A model generated the notes under the pieces. The model did no database searches. It had not been told where the DNA came from and was given only the letters and a program-made list of their open reading frames with translations. Of a DNA stretch of 64,000 bases, positions 17,026 through 25,473 are shown piece by piece. Position 1 is the first letter of the stretch. Every line of letters starts with the position of its first letter. The position numbers and the translations under genes are program-made. Source of the stretch: Cyanobium sp. CACIAM 14 (GTDB taxonomy: Bacteria; Cyanobacteriota; Cyanobacteriia; PCC-6307; Cyanobiaceae); the NCBI GenBank assembly GCA_000708525.1, contig JMRP01000004.1, positions 62,001 to 126,000 on the forward strand. The letters run 5' to 3'.

Positions 17026-18232
17026 GCGCGATCCCGGACGATCGGCCGGTCCCGACGCCGGCGCTCCCTGCCCCCACCCTCCGCTGGGGGGGCTTCTGGG
17101 TCCGTCTGCGCCACGGCGCGGGCCTGCAGTTGCTGCTGGCCCTGCTGCTGCTGCTGGGGAGCCTGATCCTGGGGCTGGCCTGGTTGGCGCTGCCGGCGGC
17201 CCTGGCGACCGCGGCCCTGGCCCTGCGTCAACTGGTGCCTCCTCTGTGGCTGGCGATGGAGCGCCATCTGGAGGGCCCTGTCACGGTGCGTCTGCTGGCG
17301 GGGCTGGCCCTCGTCCTGGCGCTGCTGGCGGTGCCGCTGGCACTGGGTTGGTTCGATCCGATCCTGGCCGTGTACCGCAACGGCCAGTGGGAGGCCATCG
17401 GCGCCATCGGTGAAGGGGTGATCGGTGCGGTGGGCCAGATCCTGGTGGCCCTGGTCGCCCTGATGATCGCCTGGCGTCAGGTGATGGTGGATCAGCGGCT
17501 CACCACCCAGCAGAACCGCATCACCCAGGCCCAGACCATCGACAACTTCATCCATGGCATTTCCGAGCTGATCAGCGACGAGGAAGGACTGCTGGAGGAC
17601 TGGCCGCTGGAGCGGATGCTGGCGGAGGGGCGCCTGGCGGCCGTTCTGGGCAGCATTGATGCCGACGGCAAGGCCAGGATCCTGCGTTTCCTCTCCCACG
17701 CCAGGCTCCTGACCCCCCTGCGCCGGGACCAGCGCCTGGGCCGCGCCATCCTCGATGGGGAGGGCAGCTACGAGGAGGACCGCCAGCGGGGGGTGCCGGT
17801 GATCCGGCTCCAGACCATGCTCCGCGGTGCCAATCTGGCTGGCACCGATCTGCGCGGCGTCGATTTCAACGGCGCCGACCTCTCCGGCGCCGATCTCTCC
17901 GGAGCCGATCTGGCGGAAGCGAACCTCTCCGGCGTCAACCTGGCCGGGGCGAACCTCCAGGGAGCCTGCCTGGAGGCCACCCGGCTGTTCTACGGCGACG
18001 CTCTCGTGGCCACCCCCGCCGGCCCCAGGAGCCGCCGGATCCGGCCAGCGGCATCGGTACCGGTGCCCAGGTGGAGAACGTGAACCTTGCGGGCGTGCGC
18101 CAGCTCGATCCCGCCAACCGCACCTACCTCGCCGCCTGGAGCGGTCCCCGCTCCCGCCAGACCCTGCCTGGAGGGTGCAAGGGACTGCCCAACCGGCTGG
18201 AAAGGACGGGCTCGGCGTGGGAGCATGGCTGA
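17022..18232 (+). CDS. Membrane protein with C-terminal pentapeptide repeats, apparent one-base frameshift
   Basis: The N-terminal half has three hydrophobic segments (LQLLLALLLLLGSLILGLAW, RLLAGLALVLALLAVPLALG, AVGQILVALVALMIAWRQV). A cytosolic helical region follows, then about eleven A(D/N)LxG pentapeptides (residues 266-325). At about 18024 the frame read from the start drifts into PAGPRSRRIRPAASVP and stops at 18083. The next frame continues PQEPPDPASGIGTGAQVENV and then NLAGVRQLDPANRTYLAAWS, ending GGCKGLPNRLER with a TGA at 18230-18232. Inserting one C into the four-C run at 18023-18026 restores a 403-residue protein. The role is unknown; ATGA coupling to cax suggests a link with ion homeostasis. 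Confidence 0.75.
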
Positions 18233-18264
18233 GCCTGCGCCCTCCGGGCCGGGTCGTCCAGCCT

Positions 18265-18348
18265 GGAGGGGTGGTCGAGTGGTTGATGGCTCCGGTCTTG
18301 AAAACCGGCGAATCGAAAGATTCCGTGGGTTCGAATCCCACCCCTCCG
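18265..18348 (+). tRNA. tRNA-Ser (anticodon UGA)
   Basis: The acceptor arms GGAGGGG (18265-18271) and CCCCTCC (18341-18347) pair perfectly, with G73 as discriminator. The anticodon stem-loop is CCGGT-CTTGAAA-ACCGG, giving anticodon TGA. A long variable arm (GAATCG-AAA-GATTC region) and the T-loop GGTTCGAATCC are present, as expected for a class II serine tRNA. CCA is not encoded. Confidence 0.95.
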
Positions 18349-18356
18349 CTGACGGC

Positions 18357-18379
18357 CTGATGCCCCTGAAGGGCATCAG
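18357..18379 (+). terminator. Perfect 9-bp hairpin after tRNA-Ser
   Basis: CTGATGCCC (18357-18365) and GGGCATCAG (18371-18379) form a nine-pair stem with a five-base loop, starting nine bases after the tRNA. There is no T-tract. It also overlaps the end of the decayed GGDEF gene on the other strand, so it may serve both directions. Confidence 0.45.
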
Positions 18380-19260
18380 CCACTGAATCCGTCCGTGATC
18401 ACTTCATCCTGAGATGGAGCGGATGGGAGAACTGCATAGGACTCCCCTGATCCATGCTTGGCCCGGTCCATCACCTCGTCCGCGGCGACCACCAGGCTCT
18501 CGGCGTCGGCACCATGGTCAGGCCAGGGGCGATGCGGAGGCAGATTGAAGCATGCCCATCCTCGGGCAGGCACGCATAGGGCTGGGCCACCGCCGCATGC
18601 AGCTTGCGGGCAATCTCCAGCAGAGCCCCGAAATCCGGCGCCAGCGGAATCAGCCGCACGTATCCAACTCCACTCTGCCGTCAGAGCACGTCGCTTCCCC
18701 GCAGCACCCCCTGCATGTCACCGGTGACCATCTGGAGCGATTGGTCAGCCACCGTATGGCCGTGATGGTCATCGACCGGTTTGAAGGCGTCGAGACCGAG
18801 AACCATCAGCGCCACCTTCTCGCCATAGCGTCTGGCCAGAGCCAGATGATGGTCGAGTTGCTCCATCAGCAATGCACAGTTGGAAAAACCCTCCAGGTAC
18901 TCGTGCAGGGCCTGATGGAGAACCTGTTCCTGCTCCGTGTGGCGTTCTGGGATGTCCTGAATCATGCACGCGCAGTTGGTGACGATCTTCTGGCTGTCGG
19001 TGACAGCGATGATCGTGATTTCAACGTGCCGGATCTCATTGCTTCGATGGCGATTCCAGATGTCACCTTTCCTGTGGTCCTGGCGCAACAGCTGCTTCCA
19101 CATCTGCCGGAGGAAATCCGGAGCAGGCAGCCTCGATCTCAGAGTGCTGGCGGGCTTCCCCTGGGTCTCACTCCGGGACAGTCCACTGAATTTCGTGAAG
19201 TCATTGCCGCAGGCAGATGATGATTCCCTCGGGGTCCGTGAGCGGGATGGCGATCGGGCT
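18376..19260 (-). pseudogene. Decayed PAS-GGDEF protein
   Basis: Minus-strand fragments in several frames line up in the order of a PAS-PAC-GGDEF protein. First comes PLTDPEGIIICLRQ near 19230, then after a frame change NDFTKFSGLSRSETQGK and APDFLRQMWKQLLRQDHRKG. The PAC-like region DIWNRHRSNEIRHVEITIIAV follows, then HHLALARRYGEKVALMVLGL and VLRGSDVL. After that the GGDEF motif itself is missing, and out-of-frame pieces (EIARKLHAAVAQPYACLPED, then DEVMDRAKHGSGESYAVL) finish the domain. Conserved positions are altered (LEGFSN for LTGLPN, DDHHGHTVAD for NDHYGHAVGD). Several frame breaks plus loss of the catalytic loop mean it is dead, unlike the single-base cases elsewhere in the window. Confidence 0.7.
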
Positions 19261-19977
19261 GGTCACGGCTCTATGGGTGTGGACGAGAACGCGGCAGCCG
19301 AGGGCCGGTTCCCCGCCTCATGGCCGACCAGCCCACTGCCTCGAGGCGATCGGTGTTCGCGTCGATGCCGCCGCCGATGCCGTCGCCGATGGCCCGCCGG
19401 TTACGTGCGTCGTTCGGCTCCGGGTACAGCTCGGCGTTGGTGGAGGGGCCGGCCGCCCCGGGCTGACGACGCACCCCCTCGCTGCCCGCCGTCGCGGCGC
19501 CGAACCCCACCCCCAGAACATCCCCCTTCAGGCCAGCGGCAAGCACCACTGAGCGCTGGAAGCGACGAAACTGCTCCCGGGTCACCTCCAACGAGGCATT
19601 GAACAGTCCCTACAGCGCCGAGAGGCGGCTCATGTGGCCGGTGAATCGGGATCGCCGCGTTCTGGTGATCTCCAGGGTGATGCTGCGCTCGGTCAGCTGA
19701 AGCTTCCGGACCTTGATGGTGCACTGGTTCTCGCACACCACCGTGGTGATCGGGAGGCCAAGGACGAGAATGATCGACGGGATGACCTGGACCATGGGAC
19801 GACCCAGGGCCGACGATCCCCCGGAATTTCGAGTCGGCATGGGAACCGCCTCCTTCCGGCCATGGGCACCGATCGCGGCAAAGATCGCTTCTGCCTCGCC
19901 ATTCTCTGACGGACCAAGCTTGTCATCGAAGGCCTCCGGCCGTGCTGCCCCTCCCCTGCGCCCAGCCCTGGAGGTGT
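19261..19977. other. Gene-poor, apparently decayed stretch
   Basis: About 700 bases without a convincing gene. On the minus strand 19610-19840 could encode 76 residues with one hydrophobic segment (VQVIPSIILVLGLPITTVV, then CTIKVRKLQLTERSITLEI). The same frame continues past a TAG at 19610-19612 into LFNASLEVTREQFRRFQRSV and loses character around 19400. This may be the remains of one secreted or membrane-anchored protein, or of the N-terminal sensor part of the decayed PAS-GGDEF gene next to it. I see no intact start, domain or functional RNA here. Confidence 0.4.
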
Positions 19978-20711
19978 TCAGTCGATCCGGGCCTCGATCA
20001 CTGACACCACGGACTCCGGGACCGGGCCATCGAAGGTCATCTCGATGCTGCCTTCGGCCGCCAGTCGCTTCAGGTGGGCCAGCAGTCGATCATCCGGCCG
20101 CCCCTCGCGCGCGGGGAAGAACTCCACCTTGAGCCGGTCGAGTTCCTCCACGGCCCCATAGGTGTCGGTCAGGGCCTGACGGGCCTTGCCAAGATGGGAC
20201 CAGTGCGGCAACAACAGCAGCAGCCGTCCCCCCGGACGCAGCAGGGGACGTGCCTCCACGATCGAGCGCACCACCAATGCCGAGCCGTCGTCACCGCCAT
20301 CGGTGGCCACCCGCATGCCCTGGCTGAGGCCCCAGTCCCCGTCGGCCGGGTAGGGCACCGCCGGCGGGTGAACGGTGATCACATCGAAGCTGCCGGCTTC
20401 AAAGGCGGCGTAGAGGTCGGAGTGCACCACGCCCAGGACCACGCCATTGCCGGTGGCATTGGCACGTGCCGCCGCCAGGGCGGACTCCGCCAGGTCGGCC
20501 ACCGTCACGACGCTGCCCTCCACATGGCGCGCCACGGCCAGGCCTACGACACCGCTGCCCGTGCAGGCATCGAGCACCCGCTCGCCGGGCTTCACCCGGG
20601 CCACGGCCACCTCCGCCAGCAGCAGGCTGGCGGGTTTGGGGGCATACACCTGGTCGTCGGCGTTGTCGAAGTACAGATCGCGCCAGAGCAGGGGGGGGTG
20701 GTGATGGTCAT
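19978..20711 (-). CDS. HemK/PrmA-type small-domain methyltransferase, apparent one-base frameshift near the start
   Basis: The main body (from 20649) has motif I RVLDACTGSGVVGLAVARHV, an acidic motif II (VTVADLAESALAAARAN) and the catalytic motif VHPPAVPYP. That is an (N/D/H)PPY-like signature of enzymes that methylate planar nitrogens, here with His in first place. Upstream the reading YFDNADDQVYAPKPASLLL continues in frame back to a run of eight C's (plus-strand G's 20691-20698). One further C joins it to ATG 20711 (MTITTPPLLWRDLYF). That ATG overlaps the sulfatase stop as ATGA, which favours it over the in-frame GTG at 20649. The restored length is 244 residues. The substrate is unknown. 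Confidence 0.65.
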
Positions 20712-22135
20712 GGGGATGGGGGGAAGGGCGGGGGTGGATTCCAGGTGCCGCGGGTGCCCTCGGGGATGGCCGGGTGGCGCTCCAGGCTCTGCTGGAACGC
20801 CTGGATCACCGCCAGAGCCCGCTTGATCACCCAGGTGTGGCGAAGGGTCTCCTCGGGATACTCCTCCTTCGGGTCGGTGGTGAGGTGGAAGAGCTTGGGC
20901 AGGGTGAGCCTGCTGGGAGTGCCGAACCAGTCGCGGGTCTCCTCGTAGAAGACCAGCTTCCAGTCGCGCCACTTCACCGCCTCCAGCCGCTCGGCCACGA
21001 AGGCCAGCACGCTCTCGCGGTTGGAGTGCTTCTGGCGACCCAGCAGGAACTCGCTCTGATCCACGCCGTCAATGGCACGGTCCGTGGGCAAGGCGGCACC
21101 CGTGATCGTCGCCAGCGTCGGCAGGATGTCGATCTGGTGCAGGATCTCGTTGCTCACCGATCCAGCCGGGATCCGCCCCGGCCACCGCACCACGAAGGGC
21201 ACCCTCAGGGACCCCTCCATGTGGGTGAAGTAGTAGCCGCGCCAGGGACCGGAGCTGCCCTGCCAGGGCCAGGTGGGATCGGGGCCGTTGTCACTGGTGA
21301 AGATCACGATCGTGTCGTCGCGCAGAGCCAGTCGATCGAGGGCATCGAGGATCTGGCCCAGGCGGTGGTCCGTCTCCACCACCGCATCGGCGAAGTCTCC
21401 CTGGCCCGTTCTGCCCTTGAAATCTGGGTGGGGCAGGCTGGGCAGATGCACCTGCGTGAGGGGCACGTAGGCGAAGAACGGGCGCCCTGCGGCCGCCTGG
21501 CGTTCGATGAAATCGACTGTGCGCCGGGTGATCTCGGCATCCAGCAGCGGCCGCTGCCCGAGGTCGTAGGGGGCCACCCTGCGGCTCGCCGCTCCCTTCA
21601 CTCCCTCCAGGACGTAGGGGGACTCCAACCCCGAGCCCGCGAACTGGGGATCATCGGGCCAGAACACCTCATCGGTGGTGCGGGGGATGCCCCACCACTC
21701 GTCGAAGCCATGGTCGTTGGGCAGACGGCCGTCAACGCTGCCCAGGTGCCATTTGCCGAAATGGGCCGTGGCATAGCCCTGCTCCGATAGCAGCCGGGCC
21801 AGGGTGATCTCCCAGGGGTTCAGCCCCTCCCCTTCGGGATCGGCGATCGCCGGATTGCCGATCGGCACCGTCAGCGTGCCGGAGCGGTAGGCATAGCGCC
21901 CGGTGAGCAGGGCGGAGCGGCTGGGGGAGCACTGGGCCTCCACGTTGAAGTTGGTGGAGCGGAAGCCTTCGTCCGCCAGTTGATCGATGCGCGGGGTGGG
22001 GGCGCCCCGCAGCACTCCGCCGCCGTAACAGCCCGGCTCCCCGTAGCCGAGGTTGTCGAGCAGGATCAGAACGATGTTGGGGGGGGATCCGGAGGGCCCG
22101 GGCCTCGGCCCGGTCGCATCCGTGGCAGTGGTCAT
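20708..22135 (-). CDS. Type I sulfatase (arylsulfatase-like, cytosolic)
   Basis: 475 residues of the formylglycine-dependent sulfatase family. The metal site near the N-terminus is VLILLDNLGYGEPGCYGG. The modification motif is CSPSRSALLTGR with Cys69, which must be oxidised to formylglycine. Further active-site segments are HFGKWHLGS, PFFAYVPLTQVHLP and IFTSDNGPDPTWPWQGS. It hydrolyses sulfate esters to alcohol and inorganic sulfate. No signal peptide is visible (MTTATDATGPRPG...), so it should act on imported esters. It lies 55 bases after an SsuA-like binding protein on the same strand and is coupled to a methyltransferase by ATGA. No formylglycine-generating enzyme is encoded in the window. 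Confidence 0.88.
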   Translation of the reverse strand: MTTATDATGPRPGPSGSPPNIVLILLDNLGYGEPGCYGGGVLRGAPTPRIDQLADEGFRSTNFNVEAQCSPSRSALLTGRYAYRSGTLTVPIGNPAIADPEGEGLNPWEITLARLLSEQGYATAHFGKWHLGSVDGRLPNDHGFDEWWGIPRTTDEVFWPDDPQFAGSGLESPYVLEGVKGAASRRVAPYDLGQRPLLDAEITRRTVDFIERQAAAGRPFFAYVPLTQVHLPSLPHPDFKGRTGQGDFADAVVETDHRLGQILDALDRLALRDDTIVIFTSDNGPDPTWPWQGSSGPWRGYYFTHMEGSLRVPFVVRWPGRIPAGSVSNEILHQIDILPTLATITGAALPTDRAIDGVDQSEFLLGRQKHSNRESVLAFVAERLEAVKWRDWKLVFYEETRDWFGTPSRLTLPKLFHLTTDPKEEYPEETLRHTWVIKRALAVIQAFQQSLERHPAIPEGTRGTWNPPPPFPPSP

Positions 22136-22190
22136 GGGGAGGTGGTCTGTCGTGGGTGCGACGGCGCCGGATCAGCCAGCGGGGCCAGGC

Positions 22191-23195
22191 TCATTTCCAG
22201 ATCCAGACCGCGTCCCTGACCTTGATGGACCTGGGGATCAGCCGCAGCTCGCTGAAGGTGTCGGCGACGTCCTGCTGGCGTTCGATGATCTTGTCGGTGA
22301 GCGGCAGGGCGTCATGGCGGCGGCGCTCTTCGGCCAACTTGAGCACCTTGACATCCAGACCCAGGCTCGGCGCCAGGAAGGCGGCCGTGGCGGCCGGATT
22401 CGCCTCCACGGCGAGGGCCTCCTTCTTGATGCTGGCGAGCACAGCTTTCAGGGCATCGGGGCGGTTCTTGATGAACGGGGCCGAGGCCAGGTAGTAACCA
22501 CGGTTAGGCGCCAGCCCCTTGGCCGAGGTGAGCAGGCGGGCATTCGGGAGGGCCTCGGCCGCCGCCAGAAAGGGATCCCAGATCGACCAGGCGTCCAGGT
22601 CCTTGCGCTCGAAGGCGGCGCGGGCATCCGCGGGCTTGAGGAAGACGATCTCCGCATCAGCGGGTTTCAGCTTGGCGGAGGCAAGTGCCTTGACCAGCAG
22701 ATAGTGGGAGTTGGATCCCTTCTGCACGGCGATGCGCTTGCCGCGCAGATCAGCCAGCTTTCGGATCCCGGAATCCTTCTGGACCACGATGCCCTCGCTG
22801 TCGGGCCCCCAGGGGTCGTAGGCCACGTAGCGGGTGATCGAGCCATTCGCGGCCTGGGCGATCACGGGGGGAGCTTCCCCCACATAGGCGATGTCGATGG
22901 CGCCGGCGTTGAGGGCTTCCACCATCGGCAGACCCGCAGGGAACTCCGCCCACTGCAGGGTGGCCCCCTTCGGTTGCAGCTGCTTCTCCAGCGTGCCCTT
23001 GGCCTTCAGCGACAGCAGCACGGTGCCCGCCTTCTGGAAGCCGATGCGCACCGGCCCGGCGAGGGTGCCATCCGACGCAGCGTGGGCCCCCGGAAGCGCA
23101 TTGACGAGGAGCAACAGCGAGGTGCCGCCGGCGACGACAGCGGCAGCGAGGGACAGGAAGCGGCGTCGAGCCAGGAATGGGGAGCTTGGGTTCAT
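22191..23195 (-). CDS. SsuA-like aliphatic sulfonate/sulfate-ester ABC substrate-binding protein 1
   Basis: 334 residues. The start is ATG 23195 with a nearby GGGA. The leader has consecutive arginines before a hydrophobic core (ARRRFLSLAAAVVAGG), resembling a Tat signal, and cleavage is likely after GAHA. The mature part follows the SsuA/TauA pattern: VRIGFQKAGTVLLSLKAKG, EFPAGLPMVEALNAGAIDIAYVGEAPP, IAVQKGSNSHYLLVKAL, DAWSIWDPF and IKNRPDALKAV. It should bind a sulfonate or sulfate ester in the periplasm. It has no dedicated ATPase/permease next to it, but lies immediately upstream of the sulfatase, so it may feed that enzyme by sharing one of the two ABC cores of this island. Confidence 0.85.
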   Translation of the reverse strand: MNPSSPFLARRRFLSLAAAVVAGGTSLLLLVNALPGAHAASDGTLAGPVRIGFQKAGTVLLSLKAKGTLEKQLQPKGATLQWAEFPAGLPMVEALNAGAIDIAYVGEAPPVIAQAANGSITRYVAYDPWGPDSEGIVVQKDSGIRKLADLRGKRIAVQKGSNSHYLLVKALASAKLKPADAEIVFLKPADARAAFERKDLDAWSIWDPFLAAAEALPNARLLTSAKGLAPNRGYYLASAPFIKNRPDALKAVLASIKKEALAVEANPAATAAFLAPSLGLDVKVLKLAEERRRHDALPLTDKIIERQQDVADTFSELRLIPRSIKVRDAVWIWK

Positions 23196-23451
23196 GGGTC
23201 CCTTCCCCATCGTCGTTATGGCGAAGGGGAGTGAAATGAGCCCTAAAAACTTAAGCCTGGCAGTCCGGCCACCTTTCAGCTCAAATGACATTCAACGGAC
23301 CATTCCATGTAATTCCAGGAACATCCGAAGGGAACCACAAGGGCATGGATTCCCTGCACCGTCGTCCCGGCACGGAACGGGGAACCATGCGCTTGAGGTT
23401 TCCAGAGGCGCCTCGCGGCGGACGGGGCATGCGCGTCCCTTCACCGATCCC
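23196..23451. other. Intergenic region between two binding-protein genes
   Basis: 256 bases between the end of binding protein 2 and the start of binding protein 1. It contains an AT-richer stretch (about 23225-23345) that is likely to hold the promoter and leader for binding protein 1 and the sulfatase. I see no small gene or clear hairpin terminator. Confidence 0.3.
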
Positions 23452-24459
23452 CTAGCGGAGGAACTGCTTGTCCACGGCGTCGCTCACCTTGATCGGTCTG
23501 GGAATCAACTTGAGCTTGAAGAATTGGTCGGCGAGCTCCTGTTGCTCGGCCACCACCTTGGGCGTGAAAGGAATGAAGGAGAAGTCACGCCGGCGCGTCA
23601 CCACGTTGAGCACCGAGGCGTCGATCTTCAGCAGGGGGGCGAAGAAGCCGACCACCTGGTCGTCGTTGCGGTTGGCCCAGTTGGAGACCAACTGGGTCTC
23701 CTTGCGCAGCGCCCTGATCACCTCTGGATTCTCCCGGGCGAAGGACCGGGTGGCCAGGTAGAAATCGCGGTTGGTGACCAGACCCTCACTGGTGCGCAGC
23801 ACCCGCACATCAGTCTGGGCGGCGGTGGCGGCGTTGAAGGGGTCCCAGATCACCCAGGCATCGACCGAGCCCTGGTTGAAGGCGGAACGGGCATCCGCCG
23901 GGGCCAGGTAGACCGGTTCCACATCAGTGAGGGAGAGGCCCACCGACTGGAGTGCCTTGATCGTGAGGTAATGGGCACTGGTGCTCTTGCCGAAGGCGAT
24001 CTTCTTGCCCTTGAGATCCGCGAGGGTGCGGATCGGCGAGTTCTTCTTCACCAGAATCGCCGAGCTCCTGGCCTTCGGCTCGCTGGTGCCCACATAGACG
24101 AAGGGAACTCCCGCCGCCTGAGCCACCACAGGAGGGGTGTCCCCAGTACGACCGATGTCGATGCTGCCGACATTGAGGGCTTCCAGGATCGGTGGACCTG
24201 AGGGGAACTCGGTCCACTTCACCTCGGTGACGCCGAGGGGCTTCAACTTCGCCTCCAGATCGGCGCGGAACTTCACCAGCGTGAGCGGATCGAATTTCTG
24301 ATGGCCGATGCGCACCACGATCGACTTGGTGCCGGCAGTGGCCGCAGGCGTTGGCGAGAGGCCGATCGGAACACTGCCGATCAGAACCGCTGTGCCGGCC
24401 ACGAGGCCCAGCCGGAACATGTAGACGCAACGGCTGGGTTCAGGAGCGGAGAACGTCAT
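23452..24459 (-). CDS. SsuA-like aliphatic sulfonate/sulfate-ester ABC substrate-binding protein 2
   Basis: 335 residues, start ATG 24459 preceded by AGAAG. The signal peptide reads FRLGLVAGTAVLIGSVPIG, with cleavage near AATA. The mature sequence parallels binding protein 1: VRIGHQKFDPLTLVKFRAD, EFPSGPPILEALNVGSIDIG, GDTPPVVAQAAGVPFVYVG, FGKSTSAHYLTIKAL, DAWVIWDPFNAAT and ARENPEVIRAL. The two are clearly paralogues and may differ in ligand. The upstream 160 bases, shared with a divergent methyltransferase gene, carry two inverted repeats. A long frame extends past the start, but it reads as the opposite strand of the methyltransferase. Confidence 0.85.
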   Translation of the reverse strand: MTFSAPEPSRCVYMFRLGLVAGTAVLIGSVPIGLSPTPAATAGTKSIVVRIGHQKFDPLTLVKFRADLEAKLKPLGVTEVKWTEFPSGPPILEALNVGSIDIGRTGDTPPVVAQAAGVPFVYVGTSEPKARSSAILVKKNSPIRTLADLKGKKIAFGKSTSAHYLTIKALQSVGLSLTDVEPVYLAPADARSAFNQGSVDAWVIWDPFNAATAAQTDVRVLRTSEGLVTNRDFYLATRSFARENPEVIRALRKETQLVSNWANRNDDQVVGFFAPLLKIDASVLNVVTRRRDFSFIPFTPKVVAEQQELADQFFKLKLIPRPIKVSDAVDKQFLR

Positions 24460-24482
24460 CTTCTGTATTGAATTTGTGTCGA

Positions 24483-24502
24483 ATGGGATGGTCCGATCCC
24501 AT
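24483..24502. promoter_or_regulatory. Inverted repeat ATGGGAT-N6-ATCCCAT upstream of binding protein 2
   Basis: Seven-base perfect arms at 24483-24489 and 24496-24502, about 25-45 bases upstream of the binding-protein start codon. The position suits an operator or a leader hairpin. The binding protein is not identifiable from sequence. Confidence 0.35.
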
Positions 24503-24572
24503 GGGAACCTGCGCGAAATCCGGCGGGCCGAGGGTGAACGGCCAGCTGATGTTGGCACCGGATGGGAATTCA

Positions 24573-24594
24573 CCACGTGATGTCGATTACGTGG
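24573..24594. promoter_or_regulatory. Inverted repeat CCACGT-N10-ACGTGG in the divergent intergenic region
   Basis: Six-base perfect arms at 24573-24578 and 24589-24594, between the divergent binding-protein and methyltransferase genes. The centre-to-centre spacing suits a dimeric regulator. It lies about 30 bases upstream of the methyltransferase start codon. Confidence 0.35.
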
Positions 24595-24621
24595 CCAGCC
24601 CCTCTCTTCGCCTAGGAGGGA

Positions 24622-25473
24622 ATGGAGCGCCCGACTTCCACTATCGTTTCCTTCGATCACGACACCCCGGCCCTGGCGCGGGTCTATGCGCGCCGCAGCA
24701 CCCCCCAGTGGCGCCATGGCCGGCTGCTGCTCGACACCCTGGCCCTGCAGGAGGGGGAGTCCGTGCTCGATCTGGGTGCCGGCACGGGTGAACTGGCCCG
24801 CCTCGCCGCCGATCGGGTCGGCCCCTCCGGTGCCGTGCTGGCCCTCGAACCCCTGGCCGATCGGGTGGCCCTGGCCCGCTCCAAACCCCGGAACAACCTG
24901 CGCTTCGAAGTGGGTGGGTCGGAGCGCCTCGACGGCCTTCCTGCCCGCAGCTTCGACGTGGTCCTGCTCAACAGCGTCTTCCACTGGATCGCCGATCAGC
25001 AGGGGGTGCTCGACGACATGGCACGGCTTCTGAAACCGGGGGGACGGCTGGGCCTGAGCACGGGGATCGCCGACCGCCCCCACCAGCAGGCCATGGTGCT
25101 GGCCCCGGTGCTGACCAGGCACGGCACGGGGACCCCGGTCGCACGGCTCTCGCCGCCCCATCCCGCCCATCCGGAGGAGCTGCGTCGTCAACTGCTGGCG
25201 GCGGGGTTCGAGCAACCCCGCCTAGACACCCACACCTTCGTCGATCACTTCAGCGATCTGGGCGCCCTGCTGGAGTGGAACGCCAGCTCGTTTTTCGGCA
25301 ACTTCCCGGGCGGTTTCTCCCCGCACCAGACCCCGGACCTGTGGAGGGAGGCCGAGCGCGCCCTCGATCCCCATCGCACCCGTGAGGGGATCGCACTCGA
25401 GCGCTACCTGCTGCTGGTGACGGCCCGCAGGGCGGCATCGGCGCGGCCCGCCGCCGGATCGATTCAGCTGTAG
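24622..25473 (+). CDS. SAM-dependent methyltransferase inside the sulfur island
   Basis: 283 residues with motif I VLDLGAGTGELARLAADRVG, motif II VLALEPLADRVALAR and motif IV FDVVLLNSVFHWIADQQGVLDDM followed by LLKPGGRLGLSTG. This is the UbiE/arsenite-methyltransferase-like group of class I enzymes. The C-terminal half (FEQPRLDTHTFVDHFSDLG...) probably defines the substrate, which I cannot name. It is the only plus-strand gene between 20.7 and 32.2 kb and converges with the flavin monooxygenase gene, overlapping it by 10 bases. A preceding AGGAGG at about 24614 supports the start at 24622. Confidence 0.75.
   Translation: MERPTSTIVSFDHDTPALARVYARRSTPQWRHGRLLLDTLALQEGESVLDLGAGTGELARLAADRVGPSGAVLALEPLADRVALARSKPRNNLRFEVGGSERLDGLPARSFDVVLLNSVFHWIADQQGVLDDMARLLKPGGRLGLSTGIADRPHQQAMVLAPVLTRHGTGTPVARLSPPHPAHPEELRRQLLAAGFEQPRLDTHTFVDHFSDLGALLEWNASSFFGNFPGGFSPHQTPDLWREAERALDPHRTREGIALERYLLLVTARRAASARPAAGSIQL

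Noticed and set aside
17800..17980. Repeat-like DNA resembling a tandem array
   Set aside because: The periodicity is 15 bases and comes from pentapeptide-repeat coding sequence, not from a CRISPR or satellite array.
19271..19591. Possible formylglycine-generating enzyme fragment, suggested by the VTREQFRRF string near the sulfatase
   Set aside because: Only a few residues resemble the family; none of the later conserved motifs or cysteines is present, and the frame is interrupted.
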